This document shows, piece by piece, positions 40,310-48,482 of a DNA stretch of 64,000 nt (position 1 is the first letter of the stretch; the number at the start of each line of letters is the position of its first letter). The notes beneath the pieces were generated by a model that was not told where the DNA came from, searched no databases, and saw only the letters and a program-made list of their open reading frames with translations. The stretch comes from DAOUJI01 sp965219565. GTDB lineage: Bacteria > Chloroflexota > Dehalococcoidia > Lucifugimonadales > JAGWBF01. The DNA is taken from assembly GCA_965219565.1 (NCBI GenBank), contig OZ244780.1, positions 992,001 to 1,056,000 of the forward strand. The letters are read 5' to 3'. Made by a program: the position numbers and the translations under genes.

Positions 40310-42075
40310 TCTACGAACGTAACAAAGGGTTAACTAGGAGACGTTGCATGGTGGGGCTTCTGATGGCCATGGTCTTGGGACTGGCTATCCTTGCACTGGT
40401 GGCGTGCAACTCCGGCGCGACGCCGATGACCAGTCAGCCGACGAAGACTGAGGAAGCGCTTGTCTCCAGCTCCTTCGTCAACTCCTGCGCCTACCGCGCC
40501 CCGGAGCCTACCCCTACGCCAGACCTGACGCCGCCGACGTCCACGCCATTCTCAAACATTACTCCCATCCCCTACCCGACAGAAAGGCCGTCGGCGGATG
40601 TTGTTGCCTACCCCGATCTGCCGTCGCCCGCGCTGCCGGCCCCCGTCAAAGCCTGGCAGGACGCCGTGGTGCGCGTGACCGTCGAACTGGCCAGCGGCCG
40701 CATTCGACACCAGCAAGGGCTGGTCGTCGCCGATAAAGCCGTGCTCACCGTGCTTGACCTTACGGAGGAGACCGCTTCGTTGTCTGTGGACGTGTCCCGA
40801 CTAGGCGCCTTCGCCGGTGAGCTTGAGCGCTTCGACCCCCGCACCGGCGCTGCGCTGATCACCGTTGGGGCTGAGGGCTTGACCGTGGCGCCTGGTGAGC
40901 GCACGACTGTAGCCCATGGTGAGCCAGTGTTGATTCTGAACCGTGACCGGGACTCCGGCGATCTCGTAGTGGGAGAGACCTTCGCCAGCCCCAGTCTCAA
41001 CGCGCCGGACCATATCTTCGCACTGCGCACGGACTACACACGCCGCGCCCAACGGGGCGCGACAGTGGTCACGGGCGACGGCACACCCGTTGGCCTCGCG
41101 GGTTACGGGCGGCGATGGTATGGCCACGGCGGGCCGGTCGTTTTTGGCCAGATTGGCGGTACGGACCTGCCGGCTGTGCTGTTCGACTCCGCGTTCCGGC
41201 TGCTGGAGCTCGCGCCCCCGGATGCGGGCATCACCCCCTCCGCAGTCGCCTACCACGGGGCGGGTCGAGGTCGGCCAGTGGACGGACCGGTGACTCGAGA
41301 GCTATTGGGAGAGCCTGTTCGGGCAACGCTTAGGGGCCTAGGAGAACCGGTTCTACTGGAAAACCTTGGGCGGCACCCGGGATACGTGCTCCGGTTTAAG
41401 TCAGGCACGATGCTGGAGTTGCTCTACGCCGCGCCCCAGGAACTGCGCGGGGCCGATCGAGAACTACTGGGCAGCGCGCGGTACATCGTGCTCTGGTGGG
41501 CCAGAGAGGGCGGCGTTCCCGACCTCGTCCTCTGCGGCACAGACAGAGAACACCTAGGAGCCGCCTTTGCCGCCCGTGACCTGCGCTTGTTCGAGGCGTT
41601 CATGGTGAGAGCGCCGTCCAGTTCGCCGGACTCGATGGTATCCGCCGCCCCTCTCGACGCGCCGGAGTATGGATACTCCGGTAAGTACGGCTACTCCAGT
41701 GAGGACTACCAGTACCCCTTCGAGTGGGAGCTGAAGACCGACAAATTGGCATACGTGCAGGATGAACCGGTGGCACTGACCTTCACGCTCACCAACGCCA
41801 GCGATTGGCCCGTGCCTCTGGACTACGTGCCGCCGAGAGTGGTTATTCACAGCCTTCAGGAACACCGAGACGTGGCTGTGCTGGGTTACGGCGACGGGCG
41901 CCGCGTCCTGCAACCCGACGAGACCGCTTCTTTCACCATGACCTGGGACCAGATGCACTTCGAGGGCGGGCGGGCTCCGGCGGGACGCTACGTCGCACAT
42001 GTACACCTGGCCAACGTCGCGGACAACTGGTTGCTGACTCCGGGGCCGACAGCCTATGATGTGATATTGGAGTAG
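40306..42075 (+). CDS. Lipoprotein with degenerate trypsin-like domain and BsuPI domain
   Basis: A 589-residue lipoprotein with a lipobox LVAC near residue 34 and a Pro-Thr linker. Residues 110-270 follow the trypsin/S1C layout (VVRVTVELASGRIRHQQGLVV, AVLTVLDLT, LERFDPRTGAALI, GATVVTGDGTPVGLAG), but the His, Asp and Ser catalytic positions are Leu, Gly and Ala, so it is predicted inactive. Residues 470-580 are a BsuPI-type domain (DEPVALTFTLTNASDWPVPL, LQPDETASFTMTWDQ, GRYVAHVHL). BsuPI domains inhibit proteases or act in assembly. Start overlaps the previous gene. Confidence 0.72.
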   Translation: MIYERNKGLTRRRCMVGLLMAMVLGLAILALVACNSGATPMTSQPTKTEEALVSSSFVNSCAYRAPEPTPTPDLTPPTSTPFSNITPIPYPTERPSADVVAYPDLPSPALPAPVKAWQDAVVRVTVELASGRIRHQQGLVVADKAVLTVLDLTEETASLSVDVSRLGAFAGELERFDPRTGAALITVGAEGLTVAPGERTTVAHGEPVLILNRDRDSGDLVVGETFASPSLNAPDHIFALRTDYTRRAQRGATVVTGDGTPVGLAGYGRRWYGHGGPVVFGQIGGTDLPAVLFDSAFRLLELAPPDAGITPSAVAYHGAGRGRPVDGPVTRELLGEPVRATLRGLGEPVLLENLGRHPGYVLRFKSGTMLELLYAAPQELRGADRELLGSARYIVLWWAREGGVPDLVLCGTDREHLGAAFAARDLRLFEAFMVRAPSSSPDSMVSAAPLDAPEYGYSGKYGYSSEDYQYPFEWELKTDKLAYVQDEPVALTFTLTNASDWPVPLDYVPPRVVIHSLQEHRDVAVLGYGDGRRVLQPDETASFTMTWDQMHFEGGRAPAGRYVAHVHLANVADNWLLTPGPTAYDVILE

Positions 42076-42177
42076 ACGCTATGATACGGCTTCGTGGGGC
42101 CTGCTTGCAGTGAAGGCGGCCCCACGCCAGCCCCGGCTGGTGCAGTAGGCGAAACTGCTTCAACTTGCGTTGCCTGG

Positions 42178-42705
42178 TTATCTCTGAGCCACAGCGGGAA
42201 GCAGCCGGACCTGGCCCCGCGCTTCTATATCGGCCCAGTCCGGAACAGAACCGCCTTCCAACAGTCCTATCCTCGCAACAACCTCGGACAGAAGATTTGC
42301 CGTGTCTATGCCCATGAACGACGGTGTGAAAGGCTCCAGTCCCGTCCGTGCATCCATTAGCTTGGACAGCGAGCCTTTTCGGTTGCGACGCTCCATGTGG
42401 AGCAAGCCCACGGCGGACTTCAACAAGGCTTGGTAGAAGAGCCGGAGGGGGTATCCCTCTCGGAGCCATATCTCTTCCAGGGTTTCGTGGCAACGCCAGT
42501 ACTGGCCTTCGTTGAACTGCTGGACCGCGGTCTGAAGAGAGGCGGGCGGAACGAGGGGGCCTTGGAGGAAAGCGTTTACGCCCCGGTCATGGATGAGGTC
42601 CAGCCACTGACGGTCAAGCGCGGGGCGTTCGCCCTTGGCTGGCGTTGACGGAGGCATTTCATACGGCATTAGAGCATGTTGCTGGGACAGTGGGTCCAGG
42701 TCCAC
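42178..42705 (-). CDS. DUF309 domain protein
   Basis: A protein of about 160-175 residues with the DUF309 signature FNEGQYWRCHETLEEIWLREG (His-Glu pair) and LFYQALLKSAVGLLHMERRN, all helical. Start is uncertain among GTG 42705, ATG 42669 and ATG 42657. Function unknown. Confidence 0.8.
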   Translation of the reverse strand: MDLDPLSQQHALMPYEMPPSTPAKGERPALDRQWLDLIHDRGVNAFLQGPLVPPASLQTAVQQFNEGQYWRCHETLEEIWLREGYPLRLFYQALLKSAVGLLHMERRNRKGSLSKLMDARTGLEPFTPSFMGIDTANLLSEVVARIGLLEGGSVPDWADIEARGQVRLLPAVAQR

Positions 42706-42774
42706 AGCCGGACATCTTGTCCAGCCATTCAGTCTCCTGAGAGTATAGCTGTCCCAGGTCTTATTGGGGAGAGT

Positions 42775-43347
42775 TCAGGGAGCCGTCGATGCGTCCACGT
42801 CCGGCGCTCCTAGACCCTGGTGGTAGTCGCCTATGGCGATGGCGTTCCATTCATGGGTGGACTTGCCCGTGCCGATCATGCCCCACCTGGTCATGACGGT
42901 GTAAGCCAGTTCCTCTTTACCTGCGTTGGCCCTCCCCAACATGGCGATGCGGACATCCTTAAGGGGATATATGAACAGGCGTATGTCGTGTTCCCTGGAC
43001 CACTCGTCCAGGACCTTGCCTAAGGCCTCGACGCTCTCCTTCCTTTGAGGCAGATGCAACAGAGACTGGCGTCCGCAAGCGGCCTCCGTGGGTCGCCAGA
43101 GCTGGGCCATCCGTTCCAGCTCTTTCTTGATGTTTTCCAACCGTTCCGGCAGCTTTGTGTGCTTGGAGCCGCATTTGGGATCCATCGCGCCGGTGTTCAC
43201 GATGCTCCAGGCACACCCCTCTTGCCCTTGCAGCCGTTTAGGGTACCGGCCTTCGCTAGGCCCTTCCAACTCGGGGTTGTTCTCGGTTGAGAAGAGGGCC
43301 CAGCCCAACTCCCTTACCGACAAGTCTATCGCCAACAGGTTAGCCAC
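42775..43347 (-). CDS. RuvC/RNase H-fold protein of unknown role
   Basis: A 190-residue protein with an RNase H-like N-terminal strand LLAIDLSVRELGWALF (Asp8), a later acidic strand (RPTEAACGRQS, Glu), and the end motif HEWNAIAIGDYHQG resembling the final RuvC helix but with Glu/Asn where Asp is usual. The middle LGRANAGKEELAYTVMTRWG is like RuvC's K-x-x-V region. It may be a divergent Holliday-junction-resolvase-like nuclease or an inactive relative. The small zinc-ribbon gene lies directly upstream on the same strand. Confidence 0.65.
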   Translation of the reverse strand: MANLLAIDLSVRELGWALFSTENNPELEGPSEGRYPKRLQGQEGCAWSIVNTGAMDPKCGSKHTKLPERLENIKKELERMAQLWRPTEAACGRQSLLHLPQRKESVEALGKVLDEWSREHDIRLFIYPLKDVRIAMLGRANAGKEELAYTVMTRWGMIGTGKSTHEWNAIAIGDYHQGLGAPDVDASTAP

Positions 43348-43406
43348 GCGTTGCGCCTTCCTTCATTGGGCATTGGGTCGGATGCGTGAGAATTCCCCGC
43401 ACTCCT

Positions 43407-43634
43407 TTAGGAATTATACGTCGCTGATGCCAATCCAGACGCATCGGACGACGCTTTTGTTCCGCGTCTTTTCCTGGAAGTCCCTGGCGCGTTTGCCCAG
43501 ACAGTCTCCTGGAGGACCGCAAAGTCGAAAGGATTGTTGAGCCAGTAGTTCCTGGCACACTGAAGGCATCTCCAGTGGTCCTCTTCCTTGTACAGGTCAC
43601 CGCTGCACCTGGTGCATCCCCTGAGTCTGAACAT
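43407..43634 (-). CDS. Small zinc-ribbon protein
   Basis: A 75-residue protein with CTRCSGDLYKEEDHWRCLQCARNYW (two CxxC pairs), then a basic tail RKRRGTKASSD. ATG 43634 has GGAGG eight bases ahead; the longer frame to 43769 adds unconserved residues. It is 59 bases before the RuvC-like gene; both may act on nucleic acids together. Confidence 0.7.
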   Translation of the reverse strand: MFRLRGCTRCSGDLYKEEDHWRCLQCARNYWLNNPFDFAVLQETVWANAPGTSRKRRGTKASSDASGLASATYNS

Positions 43635-43938
43635 CGTACCAGCCTCCGCTATTTGCTCTTGTTGACTCTTAGCACACCTTAACAATCGAATATTAATAAT
43701 TTGTTTAGGAATGCTAGGATTTTGCCGGATCTTCTCGGGAACTGGCCCCGGAAGGATATTTCGGGCCAAGGTGTTGAGAATATCAGCACATTTGTACTAG
43801 GGTCAACGTTGCGGCGTCACCCCCCTTGCGGCTGGCTCATTGCGAACCGTTCTCAGGGGAGTTATCATGCAGGCAAGTGACTCAACGGTCCGGATACGAC
43901 CGGGCAGCGGCCAATCTGGGCAGGCTCAGGAGGCCTCC

Positions 43939-44865
43939 ATGAGCATACGTGTAGGGTACATGCCGGGCGGCTATCCCGCCGGTGAAGAGGGGAAAAGCCA
44001 TCTCAAGCGCCTGGTGGAAGTGGGAGACGAGTATGGCTATGACTCGATATGGCTCTCTGACAGGGTGGTTGGGGAGAGGTTCAGCCCAGAGCCCATGATT
44101 GCCATGGCCATGGTCGCCGGATACTCACAGACCCTCAAGTTCGGCACGAGCGTGCTGCAGCTTCCCATCCGGAGTCCCGTAGTGCTGGCCAAGGAGATGG
44201 CAACTCTGGACTATCTTTCCGACGGCCGGTTTCTGCCCGCCATCGGGCTGGGCCAGGAAGACCCCCGGGAGTACGAGGCCTGCGGCGTGTCTAAGGCAGA
44301 CCGGGGCAAGCGCACCGACGAGGCTATGGAGGTCATGCGCCGGCTCTGGCACGAGGACAACGTGACCCACGAGGGACAGTTCTACACCCTCCATGATGTG
44401 ACTGTCACCCCCAAACCCGTGCAGGAACCTTCCCTCCCCGTTTGGGTTGGGGGCCGGAGCAAGGCGGCCCAGCGGCGGGTCGGACGAGTCGGGGACGGAT
44501 GGCTGGTTTCCTTTGCCACTCCCGACGAGGTGGCGCAGGGCATCGAGGTGGTGTTTGAGACCGCTGGAGAGTACGGACGGAGTGTGGACGAGGACCACGT
44601 GGGGGCCCTGATTGGATTTTACATCGCACCTAGTAGAGAAGAAGCCGAGGAGCGGGCCGAGGGTTACCTGACCCGCACTCGTGACGACGCCCATTTCACT
44701 GAATACACGGCTCTGGGGCCGCCTGACGAGGTCCGTGGCCTGGTGCAGCAGTACCTGGAAGCGGGCGCATCCAAGTTCGTGGTCAGGCCCACCTGCCGGC
44801 CGGAGGAGACTCTGGAGCAGCTGGAGCTATTTGGCAAAGAGGTCCTCCCCGACTTCCACGGCTAG
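43939..44865 (+). CDS. Luciferase-like flavin/F420-dependent oxidoreductase
   Basis: A 308-residue luciferase-like barrel: GDEYGYDSIWLSDRVVGERF, LKFGTSVLQLPIRSPVVLAKEMATLDYLSDGRFLPAIGLG, PVWVGGRSKAAQRRVGRVGDGW. ATG 43939 has AGGAGGCCTCC before it; ATG 43867 (with GGGAG) would add 24 residues. It is not next to any clear partner. Substrate unknown. Confidence 0.85.
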   Translation: MSIRVGYMPGGYPAGEEGKSHLKRLVEVGDEYGYDSIWLSDRVVGERFSPEPMIAMAMVAGYSQTLKFGTSVLQLPIRSPVVLAKEMATLDYLSDGRFLPAIGLGQEDPREYEACGVSKADRGKRTDEAMEVMRRLWHEDNVTHEGQFYTLHDVTVTPKPVQEPSLPVWVGGRSKAAQRRVGRVGDGWLVSFATPDEVAQGIEVVFETAGEYGRSVDEDHVGALIGFYIAPSREEAEERAEGYLTRTRDDAHFTEYTALGPPDEVRGLVQQYLEAGASKFVVRPTCRPEETLEQLELFGKEVLPDFHG

Positions 44866-44936
44866 GCTGATTCTACCGGAAACCCTGCGATTCGGCTATA
44901 GTCATCCCCCAGACTAACGGCTCCGGGGACACACCT

Positions 44937-46079
44937 CTATTCACCGAAATAATGGCGCCTTATGATTGGCTCGGCTATGGCCGCAGACTCCGAATCAGCG
45001 TCGGTGACGAATGCGGCCATCATGTAACATGCCCCCACCTCGATGCCTCCACACTCTTCGTCATATGCCTGATCGCGCATAGTCTCGTACAGTCTACTAA
45101 ACCCGGCGCTGGACGCCGACTCCCCCAGGCTCTCGTGAAGATCGAGGAACAAGGCCCGGCCCAGCGCGTAAGCACAGTGAGAGCTGCGAGAGACCGAAGG
45201 AAGTCCCTTCACGGCTCGCTCCCGTTCTAGATGGTCCAGCTCGGAGAGGTTGTCTACGATACCGCAGAGGTCGGACGAGAACACCACGTCCGCCGAGATG
45301 GCGCTGAAGAAGTCGGCTCCTCCCTCGGTAATCCAGACGGAGGGCAAGGCCCAATAAGTATGGGCCAGTTCATGAGCTATAATATGCTTGTTTTCTTCCA
45401 GTCCAGGGTCCACAGTGAGAAGCCCGGTCGGCCCTCCGCCTCCGGCGGCTGGTGTGGCGTCTGCAACGAGCAGACCGACGTAAGTCTTGGGGAAAGGTAT
45501 CTTCATGAATCCTTCCTGACGCCGCAGGCTCCGCTCCAATATATCCATGGTGGGGTAGGTCGCGTCTGGCGTAACATGGATGACCGATGCGATCGTCTCC
45601 CCGGTGTAAGGAAGATCGACTACGCGCTTCTCGACCTTTATTTGCTGAGGATCCAGAAGAACCTCCAGAAGTTCTGGTCGATGTCTGATCACCTGCCCCA
45701 CCGCCGCGACGACCATTCTGTGTTCATCGGTGATCCCACCCCGGAGAGTCGGATGCGACAGGACCGCCTGCAGATATTCCCCATCGGCCTCATAGAACAG
45801 CCTCCACAATGAGCTCATCGCAGCCGAATCTGCGCCGTCAATGATGTCCAGGAAAGGCATGTCGACAATCTGCAGCGCCGTAGCCTCATCGCTATGGGTA
45901 TGAGACGGTGACGACATTGAAGCCAGTATAGACAAGACAAACATCTCGTCTGAGTTGGGGCTGTCTTGCAGCCACGACTTGCTGGCAACAACCTGCAACA
46001 CCTTCAGTGAACTCAGCCCCAACTCCCTAAGCAAAAAACCGCATCCTGCTCGGATACAACCAGGCCGTCTCGAACCCAT
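44937..46079 (-). CDS. C-terminal part of frameshifted lipoprotein metallopeptidase
   Basis: This frame continues the lipoprotein read from 47632: after the A-run at 46033-46038 it goes on with GFLLRELGLSSLKVLQVV, with the same short helical repeats, then LEENKHIIAHELAHTYW and WITEGGADFFSA. These give the zinc site HExxH plus a downstream Glu (gluzincin type). Taken as one gene with one extra T in the coding strand, the product would be about 900 residues. The apparent ATG at 46079 is before the frameshift and is not a likely start. May be a sequencing error, a true mutation, or programmed slippage. Confidence 0.65.
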   Translation of the reverse strand: MGSRRPGCIRAGCGFLLRELGLSSLKVLQVVASKSWLQDSPNSDEMFVLSILASMSSPSHTHSDEATALQIVDMPFLDIIDGADSAAMSSLWRLFYEADGEYLQAVLSHPTLRGGITDEHRMVVAAVGQVIRHRPELLEVLLDPQQIKVEKRVVDLPYTGETIASVIHVTPDATYPTMDILERSLRRQEGFMKIPFPKTYVGLLVADATPAAGGGGPTGLLTVDPGLEENKHIIAHELAHTYWALPSVWITEGGADFFSAISADVVFSSDLCGIVDNLSELDHLERERAVKGLPSVSRSSHCAYALGRALFLDLHESLGESASSAGFSRLYETMRDQAYDEECGGIEVGACYMMAAFVTDADSESAAIAEPIIRRHYFGE

Positions 46080-47632
46080 GGCAAAGACTCCAACACGGCG
46101 CCCGCATCGGGATCTTGTATCCTTAGAGCCAGCAGCGCCACTATCCCTGTCTGGCCGTCGGCTATGCCGCCACTGAGCATGGGATTGGCGATCGGGCTTT
46201 CAAGTTCGGCCCTCTCGATCTCCGTAAGAATCTGTATTGGGAGCAAGTCGTCTGCTTCGAAAGTCTCAAGGAACGGCATGTTCACCAGACGCGCCGCCAT
46301 CTTCTGGTCTGTGTGAGAGATTTCCAGAATATGCGACAGGGCTGTCCTTTCCCTAGAACCGATCCCATTTTGTGCCCAAGGCTTGCTGGCTAGGCTGAGG
46401 AATGCTTCTGGCGACTTGAGATAGAGTTCGAAGAGATCTAATACGACCCCGGATTCCAAGCTGGCTCTTGACGGAACGGCGAAGGATACGTTGGCCTCGC
46501 TGAACGGCTCGATACCATCATGTAACCACGGTAGGTCTTCAACGGCCGCCGCAACCCCAGGACCTTGAGACTCCAAATACACCAAAGCGACTTCCGCCGG
46601 CCACAAGGCGTCGGGCAGTGCCGGGTTCCCAAGGAGCTGACTGGCTCCTTGTGGGTCGCTCCGCAACAAGCTGATGAAAATCGACACCGTACTGGAGTCG
46701 TTCGTAACCTCAACCGAGTCCAAAAACGGCAACCTCACGATCTGGGCCGCCGCCGAGTCGTCTAGCGTGGCAAGATTTTCGATACGGTAAAGGACGAACG
46801 CCCTGTCTCTGGTGAAACCCTCCGGAGTTCCCTGAATCCAGGGCTTGTCCATCACGGTCCAGAATACTCTTGGGAATTGCGTTGCAAGCCGTTCGAGCCT
46901 CTCAACGTCCTCGGGGTTCCCGTCTTCGACCCAGGGGAGAGCCTCGATGGCAGCCGTAGCGTCTTCGGTTGGACGCGGCGTAGGCATGGGAGTTGGCGGC
47001 GGCGTGGCTGTTTGAAGAGGCGTAGCGGTTGGACGCAGCGTAGGCATGGGAGTTGGCGGCGGCGTGGCTGTTTGAAGAGGCGTAGCGGTTGGACGCGGCG
47101 TAGGCATGGGAGTTGGCGGCGGTGTGGCCGTTGGAAAAGGCGTAGCGGTTGGACGCGGCGTAGGCATGGGAGTTGGCGGCGGCGTGGCTGTTTGAAGAGG
47201 CGTAGCGGTTGGACGCAGCGTAGGCATGGGAGTTGGCGGCGGCGTGGCTGTTTGAAGAGGCGTAGCGGTTGGACGCGGCGTAGGCATGGGAGTTGGCGGC
47301 GGTGTGGCCGTTGGAAAAGGCGTAGCGGTTGGACGCGGCGTAGGCATGGGAGTTGGCGGCGGTGTGGCCGTTGGAAAAGGTGTAGCGGTTGGGTGCGGCG
47401 TAGGCGTGGAAGGTGGCGACAGAGTGGGTATAGCGGTGGGGAACGCAGTAGCTTTAGAAGTAGGTTGGGGCGGCTCTTTCTGCGCCTCGCTGGGTGTGGG
47501 AGTCAGTGTGTTCGCTGGCAGCGGCGTAGATGCAGGTTCGAGGTCGGCATTGCAGGCCACCAGCAAGGCCGCGGCAACCAAATACAGCAGCACGAACGGA
47601 ATCCAAAACGTTCGCTGTCTAAGTTTGATCAT
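46013..47632 (-). CDS. N-terminal part of frameshifted lipoprotein with Thr-Pro repeats
   Basis: A 539-residue frame. A lipobox LLVAC near residue 26 is followed by a linker built of seven 20-residue Thr-Pro repeats (unit TPRPTATPFPTATPPPTPMP), then a domain of about 40-residue helical repeats (for example AAIEALPWVEDG, ALVYLESQGPGVAAAVEDLPWLHDG, VNMPFLETFE). It stops at 46013, just after a run of six T on the coding strand (46038-46033), where the next frame (44937-46079) continues the same repeats. The helical repeats resemble no family I can name. Confidence 0.75.
   Translation of the reverse strand: MIKLRQRTFWIPFVLLYLVAAALLVACNADLEPASTPLPANTLTPTPSEAQKEPPQPTSKATAFPTAIPTLSPPSTPTPHPTATPFPTATPPPTPMPTPRPTATPFPTATPPPTPMPTPRPTATPLQTATPPPTPMPTLRPTATPLQTATPPPTPMPTPRPTATPFPTATPPPTPMPTPRPTATPLQTATPPPTPMPTLRPTATPLQTATPPPTPMPTPRPTEDATAAIEALPWVEDGNPEDVERLERLATQFPRVFWTVMDKPWIQGTPEGFTRDRAFVLYRIENLATLDDSAAAQIVRLPFLDSVEVTNDSSTVSIFISLLRSDPQGASQLLGNPALPDALWPAEVALVYLESQGPGVAAAVEDLPWLHDGIEPFSEANVSFAVPSRASLESGVVLDLFELYLKSPEAFLSLASKPWAQNGIGSRERTALSHILEISHTDQKMAARLVNMPFLETFEADDLLPIQILTEIERAELESPIANPMLSGGIADGQTGIVALLALRIQDPDAGAVLESLPWVRDGLVVSEQDAVFCLGSWG
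46961..47400. repeat. 60-bp tandem repeats with exact 180-bp duplication
   Basis: Seven 60-base units lie between 46981 and 47400, coding for the Thr-Pro repeats. The three-unit block 46981-47160 is identical base for base to 47161-47340; the seventh unit (47341-47400) is slightly diverged. The identical 180-base copies imply a recent duplication. Confidence 0.92.
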
Positions 47633-48079
47633 CGTCCAAATCCTCGTATCAGTGCGTCAGCGAGGCGGTGGCTGTCGTTGGTAACCGATCACGAGGTCGC
47701 CTTGATTGACGGAATGGTGGGTTATTGAAGATGGATATGCATCCTGTCCGAATGATTTATCAGAAACATATCAACCGAGGAACATTTATGCAACTGACGT
47801 CTCTTTCTGCAGCTAGGTTAGACACCACGATTAAGATGCCACGTGTTAGGTTTGGCGCCATTCCTCCAACGATTGAATATTCCTAGGCCGACGCAAAGAC
47901 CCCGGGCCAGTACCCTTCATGTGAAATGCCCGGCTTTCGTGAACCTCTCCAGCTGAGCAATGAAGTCAAGAGGCAGCCAGGACGGAACGCATTTGTCCTT
48001 CTAATACGTTGTATGTAGAGAGAAGCGTCAAAGACTTGCTTGTCTCTCGAAAGGCGTCGGGTTCTCGTGTCCGCACGAA
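47633..48079. other. Intergenic region between lipoprotein and trp cluster
   Basis: About 450 bases, AT-richer than the surroundings. No convincing gene; small frames on either strand lack start signals and overlap the trp promoter. It must hold the promoter of the minus-strand lipoprotein. Confidence 0.5.
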
Positions 48080-48109
48080 TTGACACCCACACAGCGGCGT
48101 ATATATACT
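48080..48109 (+). promoter_or_regulatory. Promoter of the trp cluster
   Basis: TTGACA (48080-48085) and TATACT (48104-48109), spacer 18; TATATA at 48102 is an alternative. Transcription would start near 48116, just before the T-box leader. Confidence 0.75.
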
Positions 48110-48115
48110 CGATGC

Positions 48116-48430
48116 ATATACTCAAAGGCTGAGAAGAGGAGTAGTAGGTTTTCAAGCGGGGCTACAGAGAGCCGGGTGAGATGAGAGCCGGCGCTGGCGC
48201 GAAAACTGAATGGACCTCTGAGCCGCAGGGCGAAACCTCCCCTTACACGAGCGGGGAACAGTAGCCCGAGCCGGGTGGAGCCCGTTACAGGTCCACGGCA
48301 CGGAGGGCGGCGCATCCCTCCCCGCCGGTTGAGACGCCCCAAGCGGCCGCGCACTGGACATCAAGCCGCAGGGCAAGAAGGGTGGCGCCACGGGAACGTC
48401 CCGTCCCTTGAGGACTGGGCGTTTTTTTAT
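48116..48430 (+). ncRNA. T-box riboswitch, tryptophan type
   Basis: The conserved T-box AAGGGTGGCGCCACGGG lies at 48378-48394, with AACGTCCCGTCCCTT after it. Stem I contains AGAGAGCCGGG and the specifier region GAATGGACC; the TGG at 48211-48213 would read tRNA-Trp. The leader ends in a terminator (48397-48428) that competes with the antiterminator. It stands directly before trpS and controls by uncharged tRNA-Trp. Exact stem boundaries are not resolved by eye. Confidence 0.88.
48397..48428 (+). terminator. T-box regulated terminator
   Basis: CGTCCCGTCC (48397-48406) pairs with GGACTGGGCG (48412-48421), loop CTTGA, one mismatch, followed by TTTTTTT. It overlaps the 3' part of the T-box, as needed for switching. 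Confidence 0.85.
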
Positions 48431-48482
48431 TGCCCCGTGATCCTTTTGTGGATGGGACATATTAGGGGAAACAAGGAGCGGA

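Noticed and set aside
46961..47400. Regular 60-base repeats as a CRISPR array
   Set aside because: There are no unique spacers; units are contiguous, in frame and code for protein repeats.
46877..47728. 283-residue plus-strand frame with RRRHGSWRRRG repeats
   Set aside because: It is the opposite strand of the Thr-Pro repeat DNA; the repeat pattern comes from the real gene, not from coding on this strand.
47883..48155. 90-residue minus-strand frame before trpS
   Set aside because: It overlaps the trp promoter and the first stem of the T-box leader, and has no start signal or known domain.
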